From Lucifuga dentata (Eukaryota; Chordata; Actinopteri; Ophidiiformes; Bythitidae), in contig VXCM01005062.1 in assembly GCA_014773175.1 (NCBI GenBank), positions 1-64,000 of the forward strand: a stretch of 64,000 bases of DNA, in the 5' to 3' direction. Below the pieces are notes generated by a model that was not told the DNA's origin, made no database searches, and worked only from the letters and a program-made list of their open reading frames with translations. Shown here piece by piece: positions 11,812 through 23,269 of this stretch; the first letter of the stretch is position 1; every line of letters starts with the position of its first letter. The position numbers and the translations under genes were made by a program.

Positions 11812-13333
11812 GCAGCGTGAACCAGAATTTACTCCGGTAGTGCTTTAGGATGTATCACGTAGGACAGGATTGTTCCTGCCGTTGGAAGTTGTTTTTCACT
11901 CAGTCGTGACTTGTGACCAATTATTCGGTCCTCCACACAACCTCACACACTTCCCAGCATGCCGGTGTCTGGCGTCCACAGCACCAATATTTATGATCAA
12001 CGACTGTTCCCTAATGAGCAGTAATGCTACACTATGTTGGTTACATTTTGATTACTGCGGCACTGTACAGTTTGATTACTGCCTTTGTGTCACGTATCTT
12101 CTAAAGTAGAGTATGCGCTGCGTGTGCAGACTGAGGCGAGGCGTTCTATATGGGATTTCAATCTGTCACGTCTGATCCTGTCATCATGAGCTCTTTCAGC
12201 CGTACATGAAGCACACAGACTTTGATTTGTGAATAATGCAATAATGACTCCAACGTAGCAGCTCCAGCAGCACATATTCTTTATCAAAGCAACATAAGAA
12301 TACATTTAGGTCATAACTAATCAACTTTTATTCTCCTGCCTCATTATAGCGAAGCCTTAGCTCACAAACAAAGGACTGAATACACGTTCACCTGTTCACT
12401 TCCCCCCCATTAGGTCCGCATAATGCCTACTAATTATGTTTGCTCATCTATAAGCCTTAATTATGCTACGGGCTGGTAATTAGCTGGGCGAGAATAGGTG
12501 CATATGTTACTTCACTACCAACCTGGCAGTAATAATGGCTATTCATCTCTAAGGAGAACCCTGTGATTTTCCACAGGAACAGCTTGAAGTGTTAGTAGTT
12601 TCAATTACAGCATGCAACGGTATTTTATTTTTGTTAACCAATGTGAAAAGTGCATAATGAGACATCACAGGATGTAATAACCGTGTTATGCTGCGTGGTG
12701 CTCATAGTCATCATCGGCTGAAAACACACCAACCAAAGCAATTCAATTCCACACTTTACTGCCATGTCAACTTTACAGTTGCTAGGAATTTGGTCTGTGT
12801 GCTCATTGTGATCAGACAGACAGACATTCATTCAAGCTAAATGTAAGTCCTGTGACACATTTAGAACGCTGACTGAAGACGCCAAACTGAAACAGTGGTT
12901 AAATAAAATAATACTGTGACTTATTTAAAATACGAATCTCTATGCACATTACCGTTCCTGAATCTGGTCATGTTTGGGGGGGGAGAGATTTCAGCTTTTT
13001 CCCCACAGGGAGGCATTTGAACAGAGGGTTAGCTAGATGTGAGGGGTCTTATAAGATTTTTTTTTTTTTTTCAGACATGACTCATGAATTTTTTTAGGGA
13101 GCTTAATGCCAATGATTTTTTTGAAGCTGTGCACACAATTCTGGCTGTTTTCCTTCCTGGGTTGTGATGTTATTGAGCCACACCGTTACTGAAGACGTGA
13201 GAATTGATTCTATCACAGCTTAAAACTAAAGGTTCTTTGAACTTTTTCAGCTGGCTGAGAAATACCGATCATTGGTGGGTTTTGCTTAGTCAGGTTGTCA
13301 TGTTTTCTGACCACTTCAGTGGTATCCACAAAC
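11812..13333. other. unique sequence with a homeodomain-site-rich patch
   Basis: No gene is seen. Around 12410-12500 there are several TAATTA/TTAATTA/GTAATTAG cores in complex, non-repetitive sequence, the texture of vertebrate conserved non-coding DNA. No conservation data are available to me, so this is only a suggestion. A T run lies at 13059-13072. Confidence 0.3.
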
Positions 13334-13915
13334 TTAAAGGACCATACCACCCATTTGCATGCTTAAGCCTAATATATTTAATTTTCATACAAGTAACGTT
13401 ACTGACAATCATTTCCCAAAGCATACTACTGGAACAGTGAATTAAAAATGTTTTTCCTACCTTTCAGACCTCCATTGGTTTCAGTTCATTCTGCTATTAA
13501 AATCAACTTGTTGATACTTGAAACATTCTTGGGATAGGTAATCCATCATCACCAACAAGACGTGTATTCAGGTTTTTTTAGAAGTTATGTAATTTTAGTG
13601 TTTAAGCTCAATAAAAAGCGTGGAGTGAATGTATGCCTCCACCGGGGAATATAGTCCCAAAAGAAGACCTGTGTTTATGGAAAAATTTAAAGGACCATGA
13701 CTTCATAAGGCTGTGTAACTATTAGCAGGAGAAACATGGATTTTTAAGGTGGATGTATCACTTGAATATTTAATTTTGAAAGATTAAGAGATTTTGCAAA
13801 ATATCAGGAAAGCTGAAATATGGTTTTATCCTTTGAGAAATGATTGTCAGTAACGTTACATGTATGAAAACTGAAAATATTAGGCTCAAACATGCAAAAT
13901 GAGTGGTATAAAACT
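13334..13915 (-). mobile_element. TTAAAGGACCATAC TIR element, family A copy 1
   Basis: Terminal inverted repeats of about 85 bp: the left end TTAAAGGACCATACCACCCA and the reverse complement of the right end share ACGTTACTGACAATCATTTC and flanks. There is no open frame. A nearly identical copy lies at 29901-30488. Relative to the sister family B (14125-14710) the conserved core GGGACTATATTCCC is inverted, hence the minus strand. The last few bases of the right end are degraded. Confidence 0.85.
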
Positions 13916-14124
13916 GAACACCTGCTCCACCTCCTGGCCACTGATTTCCAAGAGTTTGATGACTTTGGGGTCTTCTGAAGTCGTGATCGTCTCTCTGGTT
14001 TTAGAAACATTTTGTTATTATGATACCAGCGAGTCAATAAGGGAGACGTCATCCTTTAACACTCACAGGACTCACACTACAGATTGAATGAATAGCTGCT
14101 AGAGGCATGGGTTCTTCGTTCTAT

Positions 14125-14710
14125 TTAAAGGACCATACTGGTGATTTTGCACATTTGAGCCAATAACTACAACCTGCATATATGTTACATCACTGCCAAA
14201 TATTTTCCAAAACCTAAAAGTGTATTTTAGTTTTTCTTTTATTTTTTCAAACCCCTAATCTTTTTTGAAATCAAAAAAGATTAGTTCAAGTTCAAGTGAT
14301 GCAATTGCTTTAAAATTGAATGTTTCATCTAAGATTTACACATGATTGTAGAAGTCACAGCTGTTTTACTTTTTCTGCAAACGCCGTCTTCTCCTGGGAC
14401 TATATTCCCTAATGGAGAAATACATTCTCTTCTGTGTAGCTCCTTCTTCAATCAGCTAAATTAAGTAACTTTGACCAAAAAAAATTACATTTTGTGAGGG
14501 ATTATATATCTGTAACGTTTCAAGTCTCTGGAAGTTGATTTTTATAGCGTACAACTGAAAACTTTTGCAGTATGGAAAGTAGGAAATCCATTGTAAAATT
14601 TACTGCTCCAGAAGTATATTGTGGAAAATGGTTGACAGTAATGTAATGTGTATGTTGGTTGTTATATTTTTGGGCTGAAATATGCAAAAATCACTGATAT
14701 GATCCTTTAA
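14125..14710 (+). mobile_element. TTAAAGGACCATAC TIR element, family B copy 1
   Basis: The left end TTAAAGGACCATACTGGTGA pairs with a right end whose complement reads TTAAAGGATCATATCAGTGA. The core CTCCTGGGACTATATTCC is shared with family A in opposite orientation. A perfect 14-bp stem with a 2-base loop sits inside at 14255-14284. It lies only about 210 bp from the family A copy. Confidence 0.8.
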
Positions 14711-14773
14711 AATGCACCAGAGGAGCCTTAAACAATCAGACACACGCTATGCAAACCTCCTGCACTTCCTCTA

Positions 14774-14795
14774 AAAAAAAAAAAAAAAAAAAAAA
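14774..14795. repeat. poly-A tract
   Basis: About 22 A's; no element tail could be assigned. Confidence 0.9.
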
Positions 14796-14914
14796 CACCG
14801 TCAAGGAAAATGGCGTAAATTATTTAGCACCTACATATTCTTACACTTTCCCAAACTACGCATCATGCATCCACAGATTAGAATTGAAGTCACATTTGAG
14901 GACAAAAGCCATCT

Positions 14915-15682
14915 AAGGCTGGATTGACATGATCATGCACGTGACCTGATTCCGATCTTTTGCTCACATGTGACACATATCAGATACGGTTCATGAAGAT
15001 GTAAATGGTAAAAAGCCACATGGAATCAGATATTCTCAGTTTCTATTTGGGCCACTTGTATATATGGAAATAAATCAGATACGTATCAGATATCCACCAA
15101 TGTGACTGCTGTCTAAATCCACAGATCAGAATTTCCTTCCCATTCTGACTCCTACGTAACGTTCTGCTTTATCTGCTTATGATGATGTCAGCATCAATAT
15201 GATGACGCTCTCTGTAAACAGAAATGGAGGACATACTATATATATATCAGACATGCTGATGTGTGTTTATGTCAAATAGATGTGTTAGTGTGTGATAACA
15301 GGCTCCTGTTACAGCAGCAAAACTCCAACTCCACCCACTTCTCCTCCGTGATTAACCGATGAACATACATGTCCTGATGGAGAGATAAACGCTCACACAA
15401 CATATCAGATGTTTCTCTCTGCATGTGAAAGTTTTAACCTGCTGATCAGATTTTAAATACTTCTCTCATCTTAGAACACTGAAGCATTTTTTTTTCATGT
15501 GTCTCAGAAATGTGCACGTACATAGCTGCATCCTGCTGCTACAGGTCAAAGGTCAAAGCGTGTAAATACAGGTATCAGATATGAGCCGCTTAAAAAAGAA
15601 AATGTAAATATGCTGAACAAAAAATCAGATAAAGGCAAAAGATCAGAATTGAGCATCAAGACTTGTAGAATAAATCCGGCCT
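14915..15682. mobile_element. TIR element AAGGCTGGATT, full copy carrying a DR1 site
   Basis: The left end AAGGCTGGATTGACATGATC and the reverse complement of the right end (AGGCCGGATTTATTCTAC) are related, and both are followed inward by TTGAT or TTCCGATCTTTTGC-type sequence. Many ATCAGAT/GATCAGA motifs occur inside. A shorter relative at 49627-49956 lacks about 0.43 kb of the interior. No transposase is present; hAT is possible but no 8-bp duplication was found. Confidence 0.75.
15543..15555 (+). promoter_or_regulatory. perfect DR1 nuclear-receptor element
   Basis: AGGTCA A AGGTCA, two consensus half-sites one base apart, the arrangement bound by HNF4, COUP-TF and RXR heterodimers. It is carried by the TIR element and preserved in the second copy at 49813-49825. 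Function is untested. Confidence 0.5.
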
Positions 15683-15687
15683 GAGAG

Positions 15688-15750
15688 CCCCCACCCATCC
15701 CACCCCACCCCANCCCCACCTCACCCCCCACCACCATCACCACCTCCAAC
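15688..15750. repeat. C-rich low-complexity tract with single-N gap
   Basis: CCCCA/CACC units with N at 15713; the length is unreliable. Confidence 0.85.
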
Positions 15751-17718
15751 TTTCTCTCCTTCAATCTGACCAACTGTGATAACCATCACATATGCAGTCC
15801 ACAGAGTGGCATTTCCCTGGTCCCTTGATCCTGAGGGCCCCTTGGCAGAGAGGAAGCTCCTCCAAGGTCAGCCCCCCAGGGACATGTGGGGTTGCTGGCC
15901 CCAGCTCTGCAGCTTAGATGGAGGTCAGCTTGCAGAGCTTGGGGTGGGGTTGGGGAGGTGGGGAGTGACGTGGTTAAAGGAAAAGGCTACACAGCAGAAA
16001 TGCCAGAAGACAACTCTGGCAAATGAAATGATGGGAAATGTCATCCAGTACAGCTGGATCGCTTTCCCTCCATATTGAACATTAACACAGTCGATCACAC
16101 GCGGCCTTCACTTTGCACTCACAAGCATAAAGATTCCACGAACATAAAGATTCTGCAGTGGATGTTGTTGTGGAACGATCAACTCCACAGATCAGAGCTG
16201 CTAAAACAGGTGAAAGCCAGCTGGACTCGCTGAATACCCTAAAGCCGGATTATGGATTTTTTTTTCAGCAGAAGGATGAGTGCGAGGCATCCCATATCAT
16301 CTTCCCTCGCATCTTCCTTTTGTTTTTCCACTGGGCTTTAGCCAGAGTTACTTAACCAGAAAACTTTGATTGTTTGGCTCTGCCCGGTGAGATTTAACTC
16401 AAACAACAAGATTATTGCCTCCAGTGCAGCTCTGCCTCTGTGAAACGCTTGCTGAACAAAAAAAAAAAAAAAAAAAAAAAAAGCCCAGTTTGCTTTATTG
16501 TCGTCAGTACATGTGATGTACAGCCTGTTACTTGGTGTAAAAGTGGCTGCTAATTATCTAAAATATTATTTTTTCAGTGAAGGCTCTGGGGATGAATGTG
16601 GAAATGTGGCTTCTGTTCTTTTCGTTTCTTCTTTCTTTTTTCTTCAGCCAGTTGCCCAGGTGGCTATTTAAAAGGTATTGTTTGAGTTTCCTTAGTCTAC
16701 GTGGTGATGTGTTTCCAAGCATGCATTAAAATCTGTTTTGTTTTGTTTGTTTTTTTTTTTTAATATTTTGACCCTGGTATCATCTTAAATGAAACAGGGA
16801 TATTATTGAGCTGCTGCCTCTGTGTGATTATGGCCTAAAGGGAGGATCCTGACAATGAAACGTAGAAAGCTCTTTCAATTGAAAACAGCCGTACAAATAA
16901 TTAAATGTGCACCTCAGAGTAGCTGTAGATGCTTGCAAGCCAGCTTAAAAATATATGTATAATTTACAAAATCATTGCTTTTCAGCACTAAATTGAACAA
17001 TGAGATAGTTGTAGATAAGTTATAAAATCAAATGAGATGATAAATCGTCGTATGCAGTAGAGCAAAACTGGGTTTGTGCCATCTTTAGAAATGTTCTGGA
17101 AGATAACATCTGATATAAACTGGGGCAAAAGCACAAAATCTTTTCATGCCTGGCTATTAATTTTGACAAACAAAAAAAAAAAAAAAAAAAATTCTAATTT
17201 AACTTCTGGGTCATCACTATTTTTCTTTATCTTAACATCTGGTTACTCTAACTGTTCGTGTCATGTTACTCCTGTTTTATTGTTGGTGGTTTTTCTTATT
17301 AAATAAATTATTTATTTATTTGTGTGTTTTGTCAAAAGTTTTTTTTTCTTTTTCTTTTTGTGACCTACTCTTTATTTTGAGTCGTCTCTTAGCTCTGTCA
17401 GAGTCCCTTTATGTTTTTACCCATTAGTGTGTTTTGTTTCACTGTTTACCATCACTACTGTGTGGAAAATCCAAACCACCCATCAGTCCCACTACAGAAC
17501 TCTCTGCTGGATAAACAAGTTTCCCATAAGAAACTACAAGCAGAAATTTTGGATATTTTATTCCTGTCCTACCTCATCATATTTGATGTGTTACTGTCAC
17601 CCTCACATCTACAGTAAAGGGCCTGTGCCAATGTTTGCATTCTATAATGCAGGGGTAGGAAATCTTTGCCATGACTCAGCCACTTTACAATACAGTCATA
17701 CCCAAAGTGCCAATAATC
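15751..17718. other. unique sequence, no gene recognised
   Basis: A 100-codon and a 65-codon frame (15776-16078, 16158-16355) have no recognisable domain. Poly-A tracts lie at 16458-16482 and 17172-17191, and a T run at 16750-16761. Confidence 0.45.
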
Positions 17719-18005
17719 ACTGTATATACTCGAGTAGAAGCCAAGTTTTATTATCAAATTTCACAAAGCAAATCAGGGGTCGGCTTATACATGAGAAATT
17801 CAGATTTGATCCCAGAGAAGGAAATTTCCATGGAGAATAGTTTAAATCATACCTTAGAATGAGATATTTCCTGACTAAACATCTTATCAGCACATTTTGC
17901 AGCAGCCAGTAAGCTCTGCTGTGATTGGTCAGTTACGGTAATCAGCTGCTGAAATAAATATCATGTTTACCGGTACGTGGATTATTTTCAGAAAATCACA
18001 GGAAT

Positions 18006-18806
18006 CTTCTTCTTCTTCTTTTCCTTTCGGCTTTCCCTTCAGGGGTCACCACAGCGAATCATCTGCCTCCATCTAACCCTATCCTCTGCCTCCTCTTCTC
18101 TCACACCAACTAACTTCATGTCCTCTTTCACTACATCCATAAATCTCCTCTTTGGTCTTCCTCTAGGCCTCCTGCCTGGCAGTTCCAACCTCAGCATCCT
18201 TCTACCGATATGTTCACTATCCCTCCTCTGTACATGTCCAAACCATCTCAGTCTGGCCTCTCTGACTTTATCTCCAAAACATCTAACATGCGCTGTCCCT
18301 CTGATGTACTCGTTCCTGATCCTATCCATCCTCGTCACTCCCAAAGAGAACCTCAGCATTTTAGTCTCTGCTACCTCTAGCTCTGCCTCCTGTCTTTTCC
18401 TCAGTGCCACTGTCTCTAAGCCATACAACATCGCTGGTCTCACCACCGTTTTGTACACCTTTCCTTTCATTCTTGCCGAGACTCTTTTGTCACACATCAC
18501 ACCTGACACTTTTCTCCACCCATTCCAACCTGCTTGCACACGTTTCTTCACCTCTTTTCCACACTCTCCATTGCTCTGGACTGTGGACCCTAAGTACTTA
18601 AAATCCTCCACCTTCTTTATCTCTATTCCCTGTAACCTCACCATTCCACTTGAGTCCCTCTCATTCACAGCCATGTATTCTGTCTTGCTGCGGCTAACCT
18701 TCATTCCTCTCCTTTCCAGGGCATATCTCCACCTCTCTAGGTTTTCCTCCACCTGCTCCCTGCTCTCACTACAGATCACAATGTCATCTGCAAACATCAT
18801 AGTCCA
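18006..18806 (-). mobile_element. 5'-truncated LINE insertion (RTE-like), with 6-bp target duplication
   Basis: Flanked by AGGAAT at 18000-18005 and 18807-18812, which is a single site in other copies of the host element. The 3' end is at 18006 with a (GAA)n tail on the minus strand, and the 5' end is cut off inside the reverse transcriptase. A short 3' region and simple-repeat tail fit RTE-clade LINEs; the clade assignment is a judgement from motifs. Confidence 0.85.
18039..18800 (-). pseudogene. C-terminal half of a LINE reverse transcriptase, still open
   Basis: A 253-codon frame without stops starts inside the catalytic core. FADDIVI at residues 3-9 is the YxDD-type active site with both metal-binding Asp residues. 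The frame continues through EENLERWRYALERRGMKVS (palm), FKYLGSTVQ, the thumb-like segment RPAMLYGLETV, and a basic tail with GRRPRGRPKRRFMDVVKEDM ending in MIRCGDP. The first methionine is not a real start: the protein is cut by 5' truncation of the retrotransposon, so it lacks the endonuclease and fingers. Intact coding suggests a fairly recent insertion compared with the other LINE remnants here. It cannot encode an active enzyme. Confidence 0.85.
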
Positions 18807-19789
18807 AGGAATACTATGACAATACCCAGAAAAACAGCTAATTTGCTAAAAAAAACTAAATAAATTGATGGAACAACATCAGGCGGTTGGCTTATACTTG
18901 AGTATATATGGTACTTTTTTCATAAAATAATTTGTAAATTGTGTTTTTACAGTATTTGATCTGTATTTGAATAACCAAACGGGAGCATGGCGGGAGAGGG
19001 GGTGAGAATATGGGAGAAACCCGGGGAAAACGGAAGTGTTGACAGGTGTGATTTAATCATCCTCACGCTAGTACCAGTTGTCTTATTTGACCCTTATTTG
19101 AAATAATGCACTGTTACTCAGTGTTGTGTAGGACACACACACACACATGCACACACACAAAATACTGACAGGCATGAAGAAGTAGCAGCAGTTTAGTTGA
19201 TCTCTGTCCCTGTCTGTCATGGCTCAGCTGTGTAGGTGGATAGTTTCAGCACACACACTCTCAGTGTTGTGTGTCAGGCGACTTTTTTTCCTGTTTGGCT
19301 TCAAAATGACTCCGCACACTTTTTGTCCTACATGCCACACTTTCACAGCAAAGGGTGCATCTCCTCTCCGATATCCTCTGGCAATAAATCCATACTCCTT
19401 TGTCCACTAGGCTGGAAGGACGACTGGAGCTTGGTTTACTGGCCATAGTAACGCTGCTGAATGCTAGTTAGCTGACACCGACTGAACTTCCTAGAGTAGA
19501 GGCTGTTTTCGCAGTGACGCGCTGAATCAGGGACGCGCTCGCAAGCTGCATTTGCGCACTAACTTCATGATTTAAATTTCAAAGTTATTTGTTAAAATTT
19601 TTAGGTAAGAACACTTATAGTGTGCCATATTTCAATAAAATAATAATTTTAATTTATTTTTTTCTCCTCTGCTTCGTTGTAATTCTCCTCTGCGTGCCAA
19701 CATAAGTAGCCTCACATGCCAGCTATGACACGCTATCTTCCTATCCTTATTTACTATACACTATTACACTATATCCCTGCTATACACTC

Positions 19790-19821
19790 TAGCAGGGGTC
19801 ATAGGTTACTGACCCCTGCTA
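19790..19821. repeat. perfect 12-bp hairpin, solo inverted TIR-like palindrome
   Basis: TAGCAGGGGTCA pairs with TGACCCCTGCTA across an 8-base loop. CAGGGGTCA is a hAT-like end, so two facing termini or an excision scar is possible. Confidence 0.6.
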
Positions 19822-20306
19822 CAGGGAAATTAGCTTTATAATTCAGCCGTCCCTCCTCATTCCTAACAACAAAACAATAAACCAGCTTCATCGCTCCCCC
19901 ACATTTCTGTGCATCGGGTCAATGTGCCAACTTCAGAAATATACATCCTAATACCCGTGTCTGTGTTGACGTGTTAACTTAAAGTCCCAGTGCCTTTTGA
20001 TGAGTAGGATCAGATCTCAGAGGAGAATGTGATTAAAAGTTACATTCTGAATGCCAACAATCCCCGGCAGCGGGGCGGATTTTCCACGCAGTGTGAAGTC
20101 GTAAGCTCATAAAAGACATACACCAGCGATTCCAACCATGTAGCCACAGCCTGCTATGATGACACAGAACTGGCTCTTCGTTCTCCTCCCTCGCTCCCTG
20201 TCCTTACTCCTTCCCTCGCACGCTCGCGCCTCTTTTCCTCGCCACTGCTCCAACATTTGCTTTGCTGGATGACTTTCAAAGCTACTTGTTCCACTTTCTT
20301 ACATTT

Positions 20307-20326
20307 ATGCTAATTGGAATGCAAAT
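20307..20326 (+). promoter_or_regulatory. two POU octamer-like sites
   Basis: ATGCTAAT at 20307-20314 and the exact octamer ATGCAAAT at 20319-20326, separated by four bases, in non-repetitive sequence. A candidate enhancer element only. Confidence 0.25.
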
Positions 20327-21488
20327 GCCGAAGTTCCATTTTAAGCCTCTGCTTTAAGGAGGGGGGGCGGAATGCGGTGGGGGTAAGGGGGGAATGAATG
20401 ACAGAGTATTGACAACCGTGGCTCACCGCTCCAAAGACATCAACGCTGAAAAGCATTCCCAAGGATGAGGAGATGACAGGGTTAGCAAAGGACAACCAAC
20501 ATGCTCCCTCTCTTCTTATAATAATTGTTAATTCAAACGCACGCTATAACTCCAGCGGGGAACCTTTGAGAAGCCGATGTGCGGAGCTGAACCGGTGGGT
20601 TCTCTCTTACATGAGGTGCATTGTTCCGTCTGTGCACCAACCTAATCTCACGAGAGTTGCACAAGAGGACAGAGCAAAGGTTGAATAAGCCTTTAAAAAG
20701 CCCGCCGTGATCAAAAGACTTTGCCTGCTGGAACCTCTTAACACACATTTACCTGGGAGACAGGAGGCGTTCTCTCTAGTCGTGTGTAATGAATACAAAG
20801 CTATATTCATTTTGAGTCATCTTCATCTAAGTGTGAGTGAGTAGTGACATGCCAGGGTCATGACTCTGAATAAGGTGACACACTTTGTGCTGAAGGCTGC
20901 AGCAAGTTTCTGATGAACTCACTGTCAAAAAAGTTTTGGTGACTATGAATGTCCACGTTGAATAAGGATAGGAAGATGATAGAGGAGGAGCACAGATCTT
21001 TAGCTTTGAAGGTGTGTTTATGGGACACACTTTGTTCCAGACAGAAAAATAAATACCATATCATTAAAAAAAAACAACCCCACAAAGATGCAAACAATTG
21101 TGAACTCAATTTTAAGGCTTGGAAAGTGAATTGTAATGGGTCAAATATTAAAGTTCTCTTGTGGTGACATATGATGAAGACTGATTCAGGTCCACAGGAA
21201 AAAAAAAATAGAAAAGGCAAAATTGAATTTTGGTAATACAGTATAAAGTATTAATTAGAAATCCCTACACTCTCATTTTCAATAGCATTTGAATTTGTTG
21301 ATTTGTGGATTGCGCTGCAAGACATTAAAAGATAGATGCAAATTTGTGAAAGGCGAAATAGTTATTTTGAGTCTATTCTAGAGTCATATGGAAAGAAAAA
21401 ATGTAAAAGTAAGCAAACAAAAACAAAGATTCTGGAAATATTTTGGATATTATTTCAAATGATAAAGCTTGGCCAAACAGCTCGGAAG

Positions 21489-21489
<1 letters not shown>

Positions 21490-21520
<31 letters not shown>
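21490..21520. repeat. (GT)n microsatellite
   Basis: About 15 GT units followed by ATATAT. Confidence 0.95.
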
Positions 21521-21526
<6 letters not shown>

Positions 21527-22364
21527 TTTTTCCATCATGCTTAACACTTTCAAATCACCACACTTAAACCTGCTCACATAAAAGACAAGCATAACTGAGT
21601 TCATGCAGAAAAAAAGAGTCAAGGATATACAGATATGATGGAAAAGGTGCAGGCTGAAGCCATAGCTCATTATATAAATATTCAGCTTTTGAGAACAAAA
21701 ACTAAATTTTCAAAATATTAATCATATGGAGCAGTGACACACTTACAGGTTTTGTAATTGTCAAGGATATCATTTTTAAGCATCTTTGTTAGCTTAATCC
21801 ATTAATTGATTTATTTTGTGACAGAAAATTAATCAACAATTAATTATTTTAATCCTTCATGGAGTAAAATGATGAAGCCGAAGGTTCCGGGAGCTTCTGA
21901 TGGGTTCTATGTTTTTAGAGACACACATGCAGCAACAGGATTATATTGTACAGAGAAAAGTGCACAGCTGAAAATTATTTCAACCCTTTTTTTTTTTTTT
22001 TTTTTTTAAGAATGAGGCTTTTAACTTGCAGCATATTTTCAAAAGCAATCACACAGAACATTACCAATAAAAAAATAAAAGAAGTGAAACTTCTTTTTTT
22101 CTTCTTTTGAGAATCAGCACTCTAAATTGTATGTCTTAACAAGTGTTCCATTTTAACTTTTCATATTACTACTTCTACAAAGGAGGTGGAGGTTTTCACC
22201 TATTTCTCTTGGTTGGTTACTTTCGTAGCATGAACATTTAAAAAAAAAAAAAAAATCTGAATTGATATTGACTAAATCTGGCAGAAGGAACCTTTTAAAA
22301 ATTATTGGATCAGCCTCTGGTCACGAATCCATGCCAAAATTTAAAACGACTTATTGTTGTTTAA

Positions 22365-22450
22365 ATGTTGCTTTAATGCATTTTGCTTTGTGTAAAGCAC
22401 TTTGTGTTTGAATGATGCTATGCAAATAAATTCTCGTCTTGCCTTGTTAA
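22365..22450 (+). mobile_element. LINE/SINE 3'-end fragment (L2-like)
   Basis: AAAGCACTTTGTGTTTGAAT, then TATGCAAATAAATT and CTTGCCTTG, is the layout of the 3' tail of common fish L2-type retroelements. Only the last 90 bases or so are recognisable. Confidence 0.5.
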
Positions 22451-22625
22451 CATTTCAAAATAGAATGTTTTTCTTTATTTTCGTAAATTTTCTTCAAAAG
22501 GGATACACCAATGTCAATGAATATTTTCAGGAGATTTATCCTCCGATCAGCAGACGCAACTTGGTTCAGATCTGGACATGCAACAATGATAACTGTGTAG
22601 CTGAGATTTTGCTGATTTACCATAT

Positions 22626-22754
22626 ATACTCAAGTATAAGCTGAGTTTTTATTACCAAATTTCACAAAGTAAATCGGGGGTCGGCTTATNATACTCAAGT
22701 ATAAGCTGAGTTTTTATTACCAAATTTCACAAAGTAAATCGGGGGTCGGCTTAT
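22626..22754. repeat. 64-bp direct duplication around a single-N gap (artefact)
   Basis: 22626-22689 and 22691-22754 are identical with N at 22690. Confidence 0.9.
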
Positions 22755-22997
22755 ACGGGAGAAATTCAAATTTGATCCTAGAGAAGGAAATTTCCAGGGG
22801 TGAAATACTACCATTACCACTACCCATGAAAATAGTTTAAATCATACCTTAGAATGAGATATTTCCTGACTAAACATCTTATCAGCACATTTTGCAGCAG
22901 CCAGTAAGCTCTGCTGTGATTGGTCAAAGACAAAAGAATGGGACAATCAGAGACAACCTTATAAAAGTGCTGTTTCATATACCAGTACGGTACCGTA

Positions 22998-23078
22998 CGT
23001 TACACAGAGCAGGACTGGAATGAACTGTTTGATGATTCAGACGAGGAAGAGGAGTCCAGAAAAGTTAATGTCAGCTAA
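22998..23078 (+). pseudogene. acidic C-terminal tail of a lost transposase
   Basis: An open stretch of 26 codons ending in TAA reads RYTEQDWNELFDDSDEEEES and then RKVNVS. A short acidic tail is usual at the C-terminus of pogo/Tigger transposases, and its place just inside the right half of the element suits the end of an ancestral gene. The core is gone. The same block appears on the minus strand near 9780-9830 and 52640-52710, more decayed. This supports the pogo guess but does not prove it, since no DDE motif remains. Confidence 0.45.
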
Positions 23079-23269
23079 TGTCAGTTACAGTAATCAGCTG
23101 CTGAAATAAATAAAATGTTTACTGGTACGTGGATTATTTTCAGAAAATCACAGGAATACTATGACAATACCCAGAAAAACAGGTAATTTGCTAAACAAAT
23201 AAATTGATGGAACAGCATCAGGGGGTCGGCTTATACATGAAATCAGCTTATACTTGAGTATTTACAGTA

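Larger units (their letters stand above)
17719..18913 (+). mobile_element. pogo-like TIR element, copy 2, split by a LINE
   Basis: The ends match copy 1 (ACTGTATATACTCGAGTAGA, and CTTGAGTATATATGG at the right). The element itself is 17719-18005 plus 18807-18913; between them sits a LINE fragment. It lacks the acidic-tail coding block: the junction at about 17927-17938 (TGGTCAGTTAC) is the same as in the copy at 33735-34190, so the two descend from one deleted master. Confidence 0.85.
18914..22364. other. long unique stretch, no gene recognised
   Basis: No exon-like frame or protein family was seen. It contains (CA)n at 19132-19158, a hairpin at 19790-19821, complex sequence at 20040-20400 including two octamer-like sites, (GT)n at 21490-21520, poly-T at 21987-22007 and poly-A at 22241-22255. 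A G-rich patch lies at 20360-20392. Confidence 0.45.
22618..23269 (+). mobile_element. pogo-like TIR element, copy 3, most complete
   Basis: Inverted ends CATATATACTCAAGTATAAG and CTTATACTTGAGTATTTACA. It contains every internal block seen in the family, including a TTGGTCAAAG region, a promoter-like TATAAAAG, and a short coding tail at 22998-23078. A single-N artefact lies at 22690. The right end carries an extra partial repeat of GTCGGCTTATACATG. Confidence 0.8.

Noticed and set aside
17977..18819. 280-codon plus-strand frame
   Set aside because: Antisense of the LINE reverse transcriptase frame, which has the FADD motif and family-like text on the minus strand.
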